Counted from the stretch's first letter, positions 48,480 through 60,044 are shown. The stretch is DNA of 64,000 bases from Spongilla lacustris (GCA_949361645.1 OX442426.1:1243770-1307769); one strand, 5' to 3'. The notes: generated by a model from the sequence alone, not told the origin. Numbers and translations are program-made.

Positions 48480-49110
48480 TGTAAACATACATCCCTACAC
48501 CCTCATCCTCCCCTTTCAAGGGCTTACTCACTCTCACAAAGTATACCACACCCACAGGACTCTTAACCCCTCACACTCACTCTTAAAAAGTACATGTACA
48601 CCACTCCTGCAGGACAATTTTTGTCGGCAAGTCACTTAACCCCCTCACACAAGTACACCACACTGACAGGACCTCACACTCTTATAAAGTACACTATACC
48701 CACAGGACTCTTCACCCCTCACACCTAAAAAGCATACCACACCCACATGACTCTTAACCCCTAACACACTTAAAAAGTACCACCACACCCACAGCACTCT
48801 TAACCCCTCACAATCTCATCAGCAAGTTTGACTTAATGCTTAGAAAGTCATTATCACACTCACAGGGTTCTTTTCATTGGCTAACCTCTCATACACTAAA
48901 AAAGTAGCCACCACACCCATAGGGGCTGCTCTTAACCCCTCACACACTGAACACACCCACCCGGCTTTTTGTCCGCTAAGTTACTTGACCCCTCACACTA
49001 GTCTGGGGACCCGACTGATTGTTGTAATGGTACAACCATCAGTCGGGTCTCCAGGCTACCCTCACAGTTGTCAAAGTAGGCCACACCCACACTTTTTTAA
49101 GGTAACTTGC
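48480..49110 (+). repeat. Degenerate ~55-bp tandem repeat
   Basis: About ten diverged units built on ACCACACCCACAGGACTCTT, AACCCCTCACAC and TAAAAAGTA. Subterminal repeats like these are common in CACTA elements, where they can bind the transposase or accessory protein. Confidence 0.8.
48999..49058. repeat. 60-bp palindrome
   Basis: TAGTCTGGGGACCCGACTGA is mirrored by TCAGTCGGGTCTCCAGGCTA around a short centre that is itself nearly palindromic (TTGTTGTAATGGTACAACCA). It interrupts the ~55-bp repeat and may be a tiny hairpin insertion. Confidence 0.85.
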
Positions 49111-49862
49111 TTAACCCGCACTGTAAGAAAAAATTTCTCCAAGTCCTGTTCCAATTTCTTGCGTAATAATTGTTTTCGCATGTTTATCTAGAGAACTGTT
49201 TACCATTCTTATGTCATTAGATTGCACTGGCGTATCGCTCTTTAACTTGTACAGGATGAAGGGGTTGTAAACAGCAATTACCCAACGAGGCATGCGCGCT
49301 AATAAGCTAAGGGGCGTGCCGCTTTTGTGGAGGAAAGAAACTCTTCAATCTGTACAAGTTAGAAGAGTGATACGCCTGCAATTTATAAGGATCTCTAGGC
49401 AAACTGGAAGATTTGCAAAAACATTACGCGGAACAAATCGACTTCCGCTAAGCAGGCCACACCAAATCTACACGAATTTTCTTGTTCACAACCATAGCAA
49501 TTTTTGTACAGGCCATCCACCATCCTCAAATGAAACGAAGAGGACATTCAACAGAGACAAAGCGTCGTCAGACACTAATTATTCTATATCACGATCCATC
49601 CAACTATAAACGCATGCACTTTCCGCGCGCCCAGATACAATTCATGCGATCACACACGCCAATCTCTACTACTTACGTAAAGTAGCGATGACATATTGAG
49701 TTATCTTTAAGGCGTTACTGCTGAGGCGTCTCGGATGATTCTGCAGCGGCCGCCATCTTTTGAGTTATCGTAACGCGATTAAATACGCTTAGTGAGAGCG
49801 AGTTATAATTTGTATTCGCGATTAGTGACTTTCAGCGCAATTAATCGTTCTACAACGCTTGT
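49111..49862. other. Right subterminal region of the CACTA element
   Basis: GC and CpG content rise toward the end (AACGCGATTAAATACGC, TTCGCGATTAGTGAC), mirroring the left end. No supported gene. Confidence 0.5.
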
Positions 49863-49879
49863 TTTTCTGCCCGGGAGTG

Positions 49880-50830
49880 GCAATGGTCATTGAACCAGTA
49901 GCTATCTCAGTGACCCTCAGGTTCCTTATATGACCGCAGCCATTGGACTGCACTGTGGTTTGTCCAAACTGTAAACCTCTGTCCAAACACTTCCTAGTAG
50001 TGCAGTACTTCCTCTGCCTTCATGAGTGACCTGCTAGCAAAGGAGATAACATGTTTAACATCATCAGTACTCTGTGATAGCACTGCTCCCAGACCATCAC
50101 CATTAGCATCAAAATTCATTTTCAAAATGATGATATGCTACAGAAGAAGCAGTTGTGAGTAACCTCTTCTGAGATATGAAAGCATGTCACACTCATGAGT
50201 CCACAAAAACTGTGTGCCATTCTCCATCAGGCAGTGAAGTTGGCCAGCAATGGAAACAAAGCCACGCATGAACCTTCTGTGGTAGGATGCTAAGCCCATG
50301 AATTGCCTCAGCTGTTTTTGGATTGATGGAGTGGGCCAGTTGAGGACACATTCAACTTTTGTTTGATCTGTCTGTACACCTTCATTTTGACCTAAGTGCT
50401 TTTTATAACTTGGCACTTGTTTGGTATCAGTTTTAGACCAGCTTCCTGTAGTCTTGTAAATATTTTCCAATGTGCTCTTGTACTGTCCTGCTGATGATGA
50501 TGTCATCCATGTATACAAAGAAGGATGACCAGTGAAGTCTAGAGTACCAGTTCCATCAGATGCTGAAAAGTAAAGGCATCACTTGAAATTGGAACAAACC
50601 AAATTGGTTTATAAAACGCAGTTTTCTCACTTTCCTCTGGGGCAACCTCTATTTGCATTGCCAATACATCATGGAAAACCTGCAAGCTCCATTTAGTGCA
50701 TTCAAAGCATCGTCAATCTGTGGGAGTGGGTGAGCGTGCTTGGTGGTCACGGCACTTAATTGCCAAAGTTCTACATGTTTGAGCCATCCTTCCTTTTCAG
50801 AACAATTGGCTTATTGCAAGAAACAAACTC
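49880..50830 (-). pseudogene. Old gypsy element, RT and RNase H remnant
   Basis: Minus-strand RT is recognisable from KKDGS near 50790, through a YMDD-type box near 50510, to GVQTDQTKVECVLNWPTPS and LRQFMGLASYHRRF (50290-50390). RNase H follows (GQRFTVWTNHSAVQWL near 49960). Several stops and frame changes are present. The region between RNase H and the integrase core is missing, either deleted or lost with the CACTA insertion. Confidence 0.85.
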
Positions 50831-51312
50831 ATCTCAGCTACACACTACACCTAGATACCACTACCACCACTCCACACCTGGTTTTGTTCTGCCCCCTCGC
50901 ATCGAGCATAGGCCACTGTGGTTGCGTCCAGCTGGTACCCAGCAGACATGCCCCCACATATCTTGTATACTCTGCGGTTAACCACATGCCTGGCAACATA
51001 ATGATCAATGGTGGACATCATGTGAAGTACGAAGAATATGATGCTGGCATAGGAGCATCAGGAGCAATGACCCTGTGTCAAAATTGGACTTGGGTACTAT
51101 GTATATGTGTAACAGATATTTAATGGAAAGGACTGTTCAACAGCACCAAAGTACAACAATATTTACCCATATCCAATGCTAATATGTCACAAAAGGGTCA
51201 CGATACAGTGTCATGGGTGATGCAAATCATGTGATGTCCACAGACAGATGTACATGTATGGTTCATTGTGTTACACTTGCAGCAAATATTTTATCAGATT
51301 TCTCATCAACAG
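50831..51312. other. Upstream of the kinase gene, no exon secured
   Basis: The first exon with the start codon of the downstream gene should lie in or before this stretch. I could not identify it. Confidence 0.3.
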
Positions 51313-54300
51313 TTAGTTCAGTTTGGACATGTGCAAGGTGTTCAACAACTTCTGTCACTTGGCATAGATGTGAATGCTGTGGCTCAGAAGGTACTTTTAT
51401 GAATATGTACACTTTTATAAGCTTAAACATATGTGACATTATGAGTGTTGAATAACATCTTATATGTAGTCAATCGCAGTTAACTTTGAGACAAGTGCTG
51501 TCCTAATGTTTTTGGTAGAAAGTAGGCAATGTTGGAAAGCCTAGGGTAATGACAAAGCAAGATTAGATTAGCATGTCCAAATATACATCTGAACAAATTC
51601 TTAATCACTGCACTGGTTTGTAATAATATGAAAAGACAATGTTACTGCCACATAATAACTGAAAGCATACATATTCCTTTCCTAAATTTGGTCCAAAAAA
51701 CATGGCAGTTGTATACTATGGATTAAAATGTTTGTCAGTGTACTCTATACCAATGATGGCAGGTGTTATTTTGTATGACACATGATTCTAAAACCTTTTT
51801 TTACATCCTGGATGCACCTAAGATGCATGTCTGAATATGTGAAACCGGTTTCATCTTGTGCACTGATGGTCCTATAAATTAATGTTTCAAGCATAAAATC
51901 TCAGTATACAAGCTGCGTGTAGCACGTTTAAACTTTTGTATATTCATAAACTAATGTACATGTAAGGTCCTATAATAGGACAAGCAGGTAGATTATTAAT
52001 TCATTACATTTAATTTCATACATTTTTTTCCCCTTAAACCATGTCTTGAAGAGATCTTTGTGGTAATTAATTCATTTCTTTGCAACCAAATGTGCACAAG
52101 CCATATTTGAGTGAAATCCTATATTGTGTAATTTCATTCAAATGAAAACTCTAATTAGAACAGTATTTGATATTGTGAGAAATTACAATTATTATTCTAA
52201 ATAGAAGGATTCTAATTTTTCCATCTCAGAATGATTCCACACCACTTCACATAGCAGCTGAAAAGGGTCACCTTGATGTGGTGACTATCCTATTATCACA
52301 TAATGCTGATGGCACCGTAAAGGATAAGGTATCATGTACAGTATATGCAGCACTAAGAAAGATCATAGTAGTGTACATGTAATGATATACTTCGTCGCTA
52401 CATGACCATACCTATGCATAATATTGAAAATAGTGGAATGAAATTGTCACATGCATTGACTTATGTACATTTGTATGTACACAGTATGCTCTGCATCTGA
52501 TATATCTACATTAAAATGTTATAGCTTGAGTAGGGAATTCTTGATGACATTTTTTTTCATTCCAGTTATCGTTTTACATTACAATGTTATCATACATTAA
52601 TATAATGCAATTTTAATTTTTTTAATTTTCAAATTCATTTATCAATCTTTATATACTATAACATTTAACAGTTACAGACAAATCATTGTCCCTGTTCATT
52701 GATTGTGAAACACTGCCGTGGTAAATGTAATAACTGAATTTTCAAACACATTTGTACATTAATATATATCAATATTAGTTCTCTATTTAATGCCCACATA
52801 CCTTTACATGTATTACATCACCTCTGCACAAAGTTTTGATCCTCCCCACACCCAGCCCCCACACCCAGCCTCAGCCTTGTGATTAACCATCCCTTTTTGA
52901 ATTTAGGCTGATTTTGTAGATGGTTAATAAAGATAAAAGGAGGTTCAAACCCTCCCCCACCTCCTCCCATGGGCCCCAGCCCTTCAATATTTAAGATCTA
53001 CTGCTGATGTACTTTGGACCAATCATTGCACATGTACAATGTATGTATTGGATTTCATAATAACATCTTTTGTTTTTCAAGAATGGGCAAACAGCACTTG
53101 ATGTAATGATATCAAAATATCCAGAAGACATTGCTCAATTATTTGTAAAGGTGAGACAAAATCTTGCATGCATCCATGTCCTATTAACTTAATGTCTATT
53201 GTCCTGAATGTCCACCTGGGGATACAATTGTATACCCGCGGGCCAGGTGGACAGCGTTTTGCCGTTCGGTCATGGAAGGGACCAAATGGCATTGAACGGT
53301 ACTGGCTTATAGTACAAGTGTTTTCAGGATTAGGCCGAGATAACCAAGGCTTAAATCCTTCTGGTGTATGTAGAACGAGCCGTGCTAGTGGGCCTATCCA
53401 CGGATAGGCACCCTAGCACAGGTCATTTTACGAGTACCAAAAGGATTTAAGCCTTACTTATCTCGGCCCGATCCTGAAAAGACTTGTTCTGTAAGCCAGT
53501 ACCATTAAAATGCAGCCAGGTCCCTTCCGTGACCGAACGGCAAAAACGTTTTTTGTTGACCAACCGGGTGTCCAATTGTACCTCAGGATGGACATTCAGT
53601 GCAAAAGACATTAAATGGAATTTTGACATTGCAATGTCTTGTTACTTGAACCTTGATAATCCATATTACATGTCATTTTTTCAATGTGCATGTACTTTGT
53701 AGACAGATTTGTTTTATCTGTCTAGCAGCACATATTATAATCTTGCACTATTAAATATGGCCTATGAGATGTGCTATGTTCTGCAGTCTACTGCAGCTCT
53801 TGTAGGAGGAAATCTTCAAATGGACAAGATCTATACTGCTGCTGTATTCAAATTACTTATAGCTCAAAGGAGGGCATTTGTTGCTGAAGAAAGAGCAATA
53901 ACAGCTGAAACAAGAGCCACTATTGCAGAAGAGAGAGCTGCTACTACTAAAGAAACAGCTAGTGTTGCTGATAAAATAGCCACTGGTGCTGAAGAGAGAG
54001 CCATTACAGCTGAAAAGAGAGCAGTTTGTGCTGATGAAGCAAAGGCTGCTGCTAACAACAGAGCCAACTTGTGTGAGGAGAGAGCTATTTCAGCTGAGAC
54101 ACAAGCTGCATTGGCAGAAGACAGAGCCATTGCTGCAGAGAGAAAAGCCACTGCAGCTGAGCAGAGAGCCATTATAGCTGAAAAAGAGTGTGCTCTTGTA
54201 AAACAGAGATTGTCTGACACTTTAAAACAAGCTGCTGTAGCTGAAGAGAGCATCAGAACTACAGAAAGAAGGGCCACTATTGCTGAAGAGAGAGCATCTG

Positions 54301-55439
54301 CTGCCAACAAGAAAGCCAATACAGAAGAGAAACGAGCAAATGTGGCAGAAGCAAGGGCTGCTGCAGCAGAAATGAGGGCCTCTGTAGCAGAAGAGAGGGC
54401 CAAAGTGGTGGAAATAGAGGCCTTTGCTGCTGAAAAGTATGTCATTGATACTAATGCCAAAGTAATGGCGTTGGAGGAGAGAGCCAACAAAGCAGAAGGT
54501 ACTGTGGCAATGTTGCAGGAATGTGCACGTATATCTGATAACAGAATAGCAGAGCTTATGCAAACAAATACAGCTTTGAAGCAAAGGGCCACAGGAGCAG
54601 AGCAGCAGATCCAGCACCTGACCTCACAGTGCAAAGTCCTGCAAGAACAGCTTGATAAGGCCAATACCCCTACATGGGTTGTAAAGAAAGAGGATATTGT
54701 GTTGACTGACAAGGAGCTGGGCAAAGGAGGATGGGGTGTGGTGAAGGCAGCAAGGTTCTGTGGTCTTGAGGTGGCTGCTAAACTCCTTCATGGTGCAATC
54801 CTATCTCCCCACAACCAGCAGCTCTTCAACAGAGAAATGAACATGTCTGCACTGGTACGTCACCCTAACATACTACTATTCATTGGAGCCACCATGGATC
54901 AAGAGTGTGTCATCCTAACAGAGCTGATGTGCACCTCTCTGAGGGCAGTGCTGGAAGATAAGGCAATGAACAAGGTAACCCTCTCACGTCAACAAGTGTG
55001 CACTATTGCCACTGATGTTGCTAGAGCCCTAAATTATTTGCATTTGATGAAGCCAGATGCCATCATTCATCGAGATGTAAGCAGTAGCAATGTGCTCCTT
55101 GAACCGTTAGGAGGAGAAATGTGGAGGACCAAGTTGTCAGACTTTGGGTCATCGAACTTTGCCCGCCAGGTGATCACAGTGGCCCCTGGCAATGCCACAT
55201 ATGCAGCTCCTGAGAGCGCTGATCCTGAGCTGCAATCTCCCAAAATGGATGTCTTCAGTTATGGCATTCTTCTGCTGGAAATGGCACATGGTCAGTTTCC
55301 TGAAGTGCAAAGAAGGCAAGAAGTTATCAGACAGCTCTCCTGGTCAACTATGAAAACCGTGATTGAAAACTGCACAGCAAAAGATCGTAATAATCGTCCA
55401 AGCATTGCTGATGTACTGATAAGACTTCCTACTAATTAG
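51313..55439 (+). CDS. Ankyrin-coiled coil-TKL kinase, intact paralogue
   Basis: Exons, all phase 0: 51313-51390 (ankyrin half repeat, LVQFGHVQGVQQLLSLGIDV), 52230-52328 (one 33-residue ankyrin repeat), 53082-53150 (half repeat), 53787-55439 (550 codons). The last exon has about 290 residues of A-E-E/K-R-A heptad-like coiled coil (53850-54650) and then a full kinase: Gly loop GKGGWGVVKAARF (54719), VAAKLL Lys (54780), HRDVSSSNVLL catalytic Asp (55074), SDFGSSNF (55140), PESADPE, and end ADVLIRLPTN. HRD is followed by VSSSN instead of the usual xKxxN. The sequence suits a TKL Ser/Thr kinase of the cytoplasm, with ankyrin repeats as binding module and the coil as oligomerisation module. The start codon exon was not found. 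Confidence 0.88.
53189..53614. mobile_element. TTAA-flanked hairpin MITE, ~420 bp
   Basis: Long inverted arms (TGTCTATTGTCCTGAATGTC on the left against TGTCTTTTGCACTGAATGTC on the inverted right; GGCTTAAATCCTTCTGGT near the centre) sit between two TTAA tetranucleotides (53189-53192 and 53611-53614). TTAA duplication is characteristic of piggyBac-type transposition. A one-arm relative is at 18035-18180. It lies in the intron just before the kinase exon and interrupts nothing coding. Confidence 0.8.
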
Positions 55440-55642
55440 ATTGGAGAATACATGTAGGTGGTAGCAGTATATCTGAGACAATGTGAGAGTCATTGGTTAA
55501 TAGTTAGTTTATTTATTGTTGTAAGGTTGTTATTGTATCATTTAAGAAACTGTTAATAACATTTATATTTGTAAACAAAATTAATGAGCAATTTGCATAC
55601 AAGCCTTTTGATTTAGAAATGTTCTTGGTGTATGGTATATTT

Positions 55643-55804
55643 CTATACTCTGTCTAATGGGACAGGTGGTGTCATGTTGGAGTATGGTGTGAGGAGGTCT
55701 TGATCATGTAGAGCTATGATTAGAATAGCAGCTACACCATCAAGATCAAATTTGTCGACTAAAGGTCCTGTAGTACATAGTCGATAGAGGTCATATAAGG
55801 TCAT
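55643..55804 (-). CDS. Possible terminal exon, minus strand
   Basis: A 53-codon frame (MTLYDLYRLCTTGPLVDKFD then GVAAILIIALHDQDLLTPYS), preceded on the minus strand by a plausible acceptor (TTATATAG), ends in TAG. Composition is protein-like and partly hydrophobic. It would be the 3' end of a gene converging on the kinase gene. No family recognised, and no AATAAA seen behind it. Confidence 0.3.
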   Translation of the reverse strand: MTLYDLYRLCTTGPLVDKFDLDGVAAILIIALHDQDLLTPYSNMTPPVPLDRV

Positions 55805-56511
55805 GAATCATTGTGTCTATATAAGGTAATGAAGCTTATAAGGCTATGCGGCATTGTGTCTATTAAGGTCTGATGGCTAGATATGGGAGAGGTGTTATAA
55901 TATTCACATTTTGAAATGTCCCACACTCCAACAAATGGGACACATGCACTGGCAAAGCTGGTCACTTTTGTTGCCTTCTATAACCTTATACATATAACAC
56001 ATACAATGTACTGACAACACCAATCACATACATCTACAATACAAACCACACTCAGGTGGGCCGAGAAAATTTTCTTACACACTGCCTTTCACAAGTAAAT
56101 CGGTAGAGGGTCTTAAGTATTCATATGTGTGGAAGGAACAATCGGCCTCCGTCAACATGAGGAAAGTTACTCACTCTCTTAAGAGCCCCAGCAATGCATA
56201 CAGAGGCGTTGACGTGATCCCAAGCAATGCAAGCAAGAAAAGCTTATTGCTTTATGCTTATGAAATGTTAATGTCTTTGTGCATACATTTGCAGCACTAT
56301 GATGGTTCTAATGAAGTTATTATCACATACCCCAAGATAGTTTTAAATATATATTTTATTAACGTATTCTATCAAATGTTATTCATGTTAGCATTGCGTT
56401 CTTTTTTGTTTATAAGTGCCACCTATTGCTCACAAACGTTTTATACACATTTAAAAATGTATGTTAATATACGTCTACCACTACATGTAGGCGCTTTAAT
56501 CATTGTTCACC

Positions 56512-58200
56512 ACAACAAACACATGTACCCTAATCATATGACACATGGGTGTGATGTGGTGACTGCCATGCAGCCATACTGTATTGCCACACATTGCCCC
56601 TCTTGGCTGCACATGCCAAAGTCTGAAGTCCTTCACTAGTTCATTATCATTCTTCTGTAGCAGACTGTGCAGCTAAGCCATCATGCCACATACATCACTG
56701 TACAGACATCATGCCACATACAACACTGTACAGCCATCATGCCACATACATCACTGTACAGACATCATGCCACATACATCACTGTACAGCCATCATGCCA
56801 CATACATCACTGTACAGACATCATGCCACATACATCACTGTACAACATCATGCCACATACATCACTGTACAGACATCATGCCACATACATCACTGTACAC
56901 CCATCATGCCACATACATCACTGTACAGACATCATGCCACATACATCACTGTACAGCCATCATGCCACATACATCACTGTACAGACATCATGCCACATAC
57001 ATCACTGTACAGACATCATGCCACATACATCACTGTACAGACATCATGTCACATACATCACTGTACAGACATCATGCCACATACATCACTGTACAGACAT
57101 CATGCCACATACATCACTGTACAGACATCATGCCACATACATCACTGTACAGACATCATGCCACATACATCACTGTACAGACATCATGTCACATACATCA
57201 CTGTACAGACATCATGCCACATACATCACTGTACAGACGTCATGCCACATACATCACTGTACAGACATCATGCCACATACATCACTGTACAGACATCATG
57301 CCACATACATCACTGTACAGCCATCATGCCACATACGTCTCTGTACAGACATCATGCCACATACATCACTGTACAGACATCATGCCACATACATCACTGT
57401 ACAGCCATCATGCCACATACGTCTCTGTACAGACATCATGCCACATACATCACTGTACAGACATCATGCCACATACATCACTGTACAGCCATCATGCCAC
57501 ATACATACAATTACATCACACTAACAAAATATGTGCACTAAAATTAATAAGCAGAGTATATAAACAGGTTGTATGCAAACGTATTAATCCTGCAGGCAAC
57601 CGTTTTATAGGGAAGGGGGGAGGGAGAAAGGGCCACTCTGCGCCCCCATCCCTCTAGCAAGGCCAGAGGGGAGGCTCCCTCCTCCTCCTCCCCCCTCTAG
57701 AAATGCTGTGGGTGCCTATATGACACCACCACCTTACACACCTTCTTGATGAAGCTTGTTGCCTCCATATAAGGGCATCATATACAAAGGATATTTCCCA
57801 GACCACCAGGTGACAGACACACCACCATTCCCCAGACCACCACATGCTCTCACACCAGACAATGCATCAAAGGCCCATACAGCTGGCCCCATAGGCTAAG
57901 ATGTCTGATCAGTGCACACAGAATTACACATGTATATGAAGGCAAGGTGAGAACACCACTATGTAAAGTAGCTAGGCTTTTTTAAGTTGATGCCGTATTC
58001 ACTGAGTGCTGGGGCAAGGTCTTCAAGAGTAAGTGTGTACTTGCGGTCCTGGGGGGAGTGTGTGTGCATGTGTGTGTTGTGGGCATGTGTGTTGTGCATG
58101 TGTGTTCATGTGTGTTTATGTTGTACGTGTACAAACAATGTATGTGCACATATATTCATACATATGCATGCATCAACACAATCGCACATGCATGCAGATA
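56512..58200 (+). repeat. Segmental repeat, unit A
   Basis: Carries the same ordered blocks as units B and C: CAACAAACACATGTACCCTA, GACTGCCATGCAGCC, the 28-bp array, a G-rich patch (57610-57660), ATAAGGGCATCATATACAAA, AAGATGTCTGATCAGTGCAC, and a TGTG-rich tail. Unit A is separated from B by a hairpin element and a retroelement remnant. Confidence 0.85.
56680..57508 (+). repeat. 28-bp minisatellite, ~30 copies
   Basis: Unit CATGCCACATACATCACTGT plus ACAGACAT (variants ACAGCCAT, GTCACAT, CGTCTCTG). Because 28 is not a multiple of three and the unit has no stop in any + frame, three overlapping long frames appear. They are artefacts of the repeat. Confidence 0.97.
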
Positions 58201-58599
58201 CACAAGTACATGTACATGTACGCAAAATGTACAATGGTGTTCACCAAAAGAGAGGGAAAATGCAATAATGCACATTTTAGATAATATCTCATGAATGGTG
58301 TATAATTTTTACATGCCACTTACATTTTTAGAATCAGCATCTACTTCTGAACAGAGTACATTTGCTTTAATTCAATTATAACTTGTAAACAAAACAATGC
58401 ACCATAGTAAACAACTGCTGGTCAGGTTGGATGCTCAAGGCTATAACTCCTCCATACTTTTCAGTTAAGCTACCAAATTTTTCTTGTTTGTACCCAATAC
58501 AGGTGAGTACCTATAATGTTGTGTTTAGCTTTTAAGTCTCACTCGCTGTGGAGATTGGTAGGAAAGTATCGCTCTTCAGAGGGAGGCGGGGTCTTCGTA

Positions 58600-59000
58600 G
58601 GAATTCGGACAAATTAGTTTGACTTAAGAATTAAAATTGACTTTTTCTAAATGCGAGGTCTCTGGGGTATCCATATAATTTTTTATTATTTTTTGGCAGC
58701 TTGCTATTGGCATTAAACAATCCATGAAATGTTAAAAATCTTAACATTGAAAGCCATTTTTCACCCGTTTTTTAGGGTTTCTCCGTATATCGTAGTAAAC
58801 GTGTAGCACATAATCATGATATTTGCATTTGTACTTATTATTCTACATGTAGTAATGCTTTTTAAAAGTTAGGTACAGTGCTGACGAACGCAAATACTAT
58901 GATTCTTTACTACATGTTTACTATGATATACGGAGAAATCCTAAAAACAGATTAAGATTTTTAGCATTTCATGGATTGTTTAATGCCGATAGCAAGCTGC
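58600..59000. mobile_element. Hairpin MITE with shared ATTAGTTTGACTTAAG motif
   Basis: The arms 58697-58825 and 58885-58999 are inverted copies (GCTTGCTATTGGCATTAAAC, CATGAAATGTTAAAAATCTT, TCTCCGTATATCGTAGTAAA). To the left lies ACAAATTAGTTTGACTTAAG followed by ATCCATATAATTTTTTATTA, which also appears after the same motif in the element at 26629-28672. Confidence 0.8.
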
Positions 59001-59079
59001 CAAAATACATTGAGTCCAAAAGAAAATATGCTTTTCTTTGTCACTTCTACCCCAACTGTGCAACCCTCATGTAGCTATC

Positions 59080-60044
59080 ACCATTCTGAGGTCATGTGCT
59101 AGTTTTTGTAAGCTGGCCCACCTAGCATGGTCAACACCTCTTTCACCAATGTCAGAGGCAGTGTTTAGTTGATTCCACAATGATGTTCTTCATTGCTTTG
59201 AATTATCTGCAGCAATTGAACTAACACTTCCAGCAGCTAAGCAGGCCACACTTAACCTGAGCCATGGTGGCCTTGGTCTGTGTTCACTTCATTGCCATGC
59301 TCCTGCTGCATACATCTCATCTCTAACCATGTCGGTGCCTTCAGACATTTGCTCTGCAACTTCAAAGGACCACCTTCTTGCTGCAGTGAATGCTTACAAT
59401 GCCATGGTCAGTCAGCCAGATGCCATCACAGTTGAAAGTGTACTTGATGTTCCACCTCGCCAACACTCACTATCCTCTCACATTGAAGAAGCTGACTTCA
59501 ATTCCCTCTTTTCAGATGCCAGCGCTGTGACAAATGCTAGATTGCAGGCTATTTCAGCACCCCAAGCCCATGCATGGCTTAAAGTGCAGCCTTCACCAAA
59601 GTTAGGTCTTGCGTTGATGCCTGATGAAGCACAGGTCATTCTAAAATGGTGGCTTGGCCTTCCTTTGACACCTGATGGCACTCCATGCCTGCTTTGTCAT
59701 CACAATAAGGATGCTTGGGGACATCACATCCTTACTCCACAAATGGGTAGTGACATTCTTCCTAAGTATCAATCTAGACCAGCAGACATCCTAGTGCCAA
59801 ACTGGTCCCTCTCCTACCTAGCTGCATTTGACATAAAGGTAATCCTCTAAATTTGCAATTTTTACAAGAAGCAGCTCAAACCTGCAGTCATGCAGCTGAG
59901 ATGGGAGAAGAATCCAAGCACTCTAGAAATGATGAGGCATGTGCCCTTAGAGGATGGTCATGCATCCCTTTGGCTGTGGAAGTGTTTGGGGGATGGGGCA
60001 GTGAAGCTATATCGAACCGGTTTTCTGTACATTTGTGGAAATAG
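59080..60044 (+). pseudogene. Retroelement protein C-terminal remnant
   Basis: Frame 59212-59849 reads LPAAKQATLNLSHGGLGLCS, LQAISAPQAHAWLKVQPSPK, ILKWWLGLPL, CLLCHHNKDAWGHHIL (a C-x2-C...H-H knuckle) and RPADILVPNWSLSYLAAFDI; after a stop, 59853-60044 continues with CALRGWSCIPLAVEVFGGWG. I associate this order with the tail of reverse-transcriptase proteins common in sponge and cnidarian genomes; the class is from memory. A deletion between the knuckle and RPADILVPNW and several stops make it a dead fragment. Confidence 0.55.

Larger units (their letters stand above)
42105..49879. mobile_element. CACTA/EnSpm-like DNA transposon, 7.8 kb
   Basis: The left end reads CACTCAGCCCGTCGGG, then a run of A and CAGGCGCT; the right end, inverted, reads CACTCCCGGGCAG, then AAAAACAAGCGTT. 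The subterminal regions are rich in TCGCGAT-type repeats. Inside are two divergent multi-exon genes: a Tnp2-like transposase (+) and a BEN-domain protein (-). The CACT tips and the transposase place it in the CACTA (EnSpm) group. It is inserted in an old gypsy copy. I could not see a clean target duplication. Confidence 0.82.

Noticed and set aside
56127..56639. 170-codon + strand frame before the minisatellite
   Set aside because: Its 3' half lies in a segmental repeat and no motif or splice structure supports it.
56680..57508. CRISPR-like array
   Set aside because: Units are contiguous with no unique spacers, and the context is eukaryotic; it is a minisatellite.
56667..57657. Three long overlapping frames of a 28-residue periodic protein
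   Set aside because: Direct consequence of a stop-free 28-bp repeat read in all three frames; the same occurs at 62843-63515.
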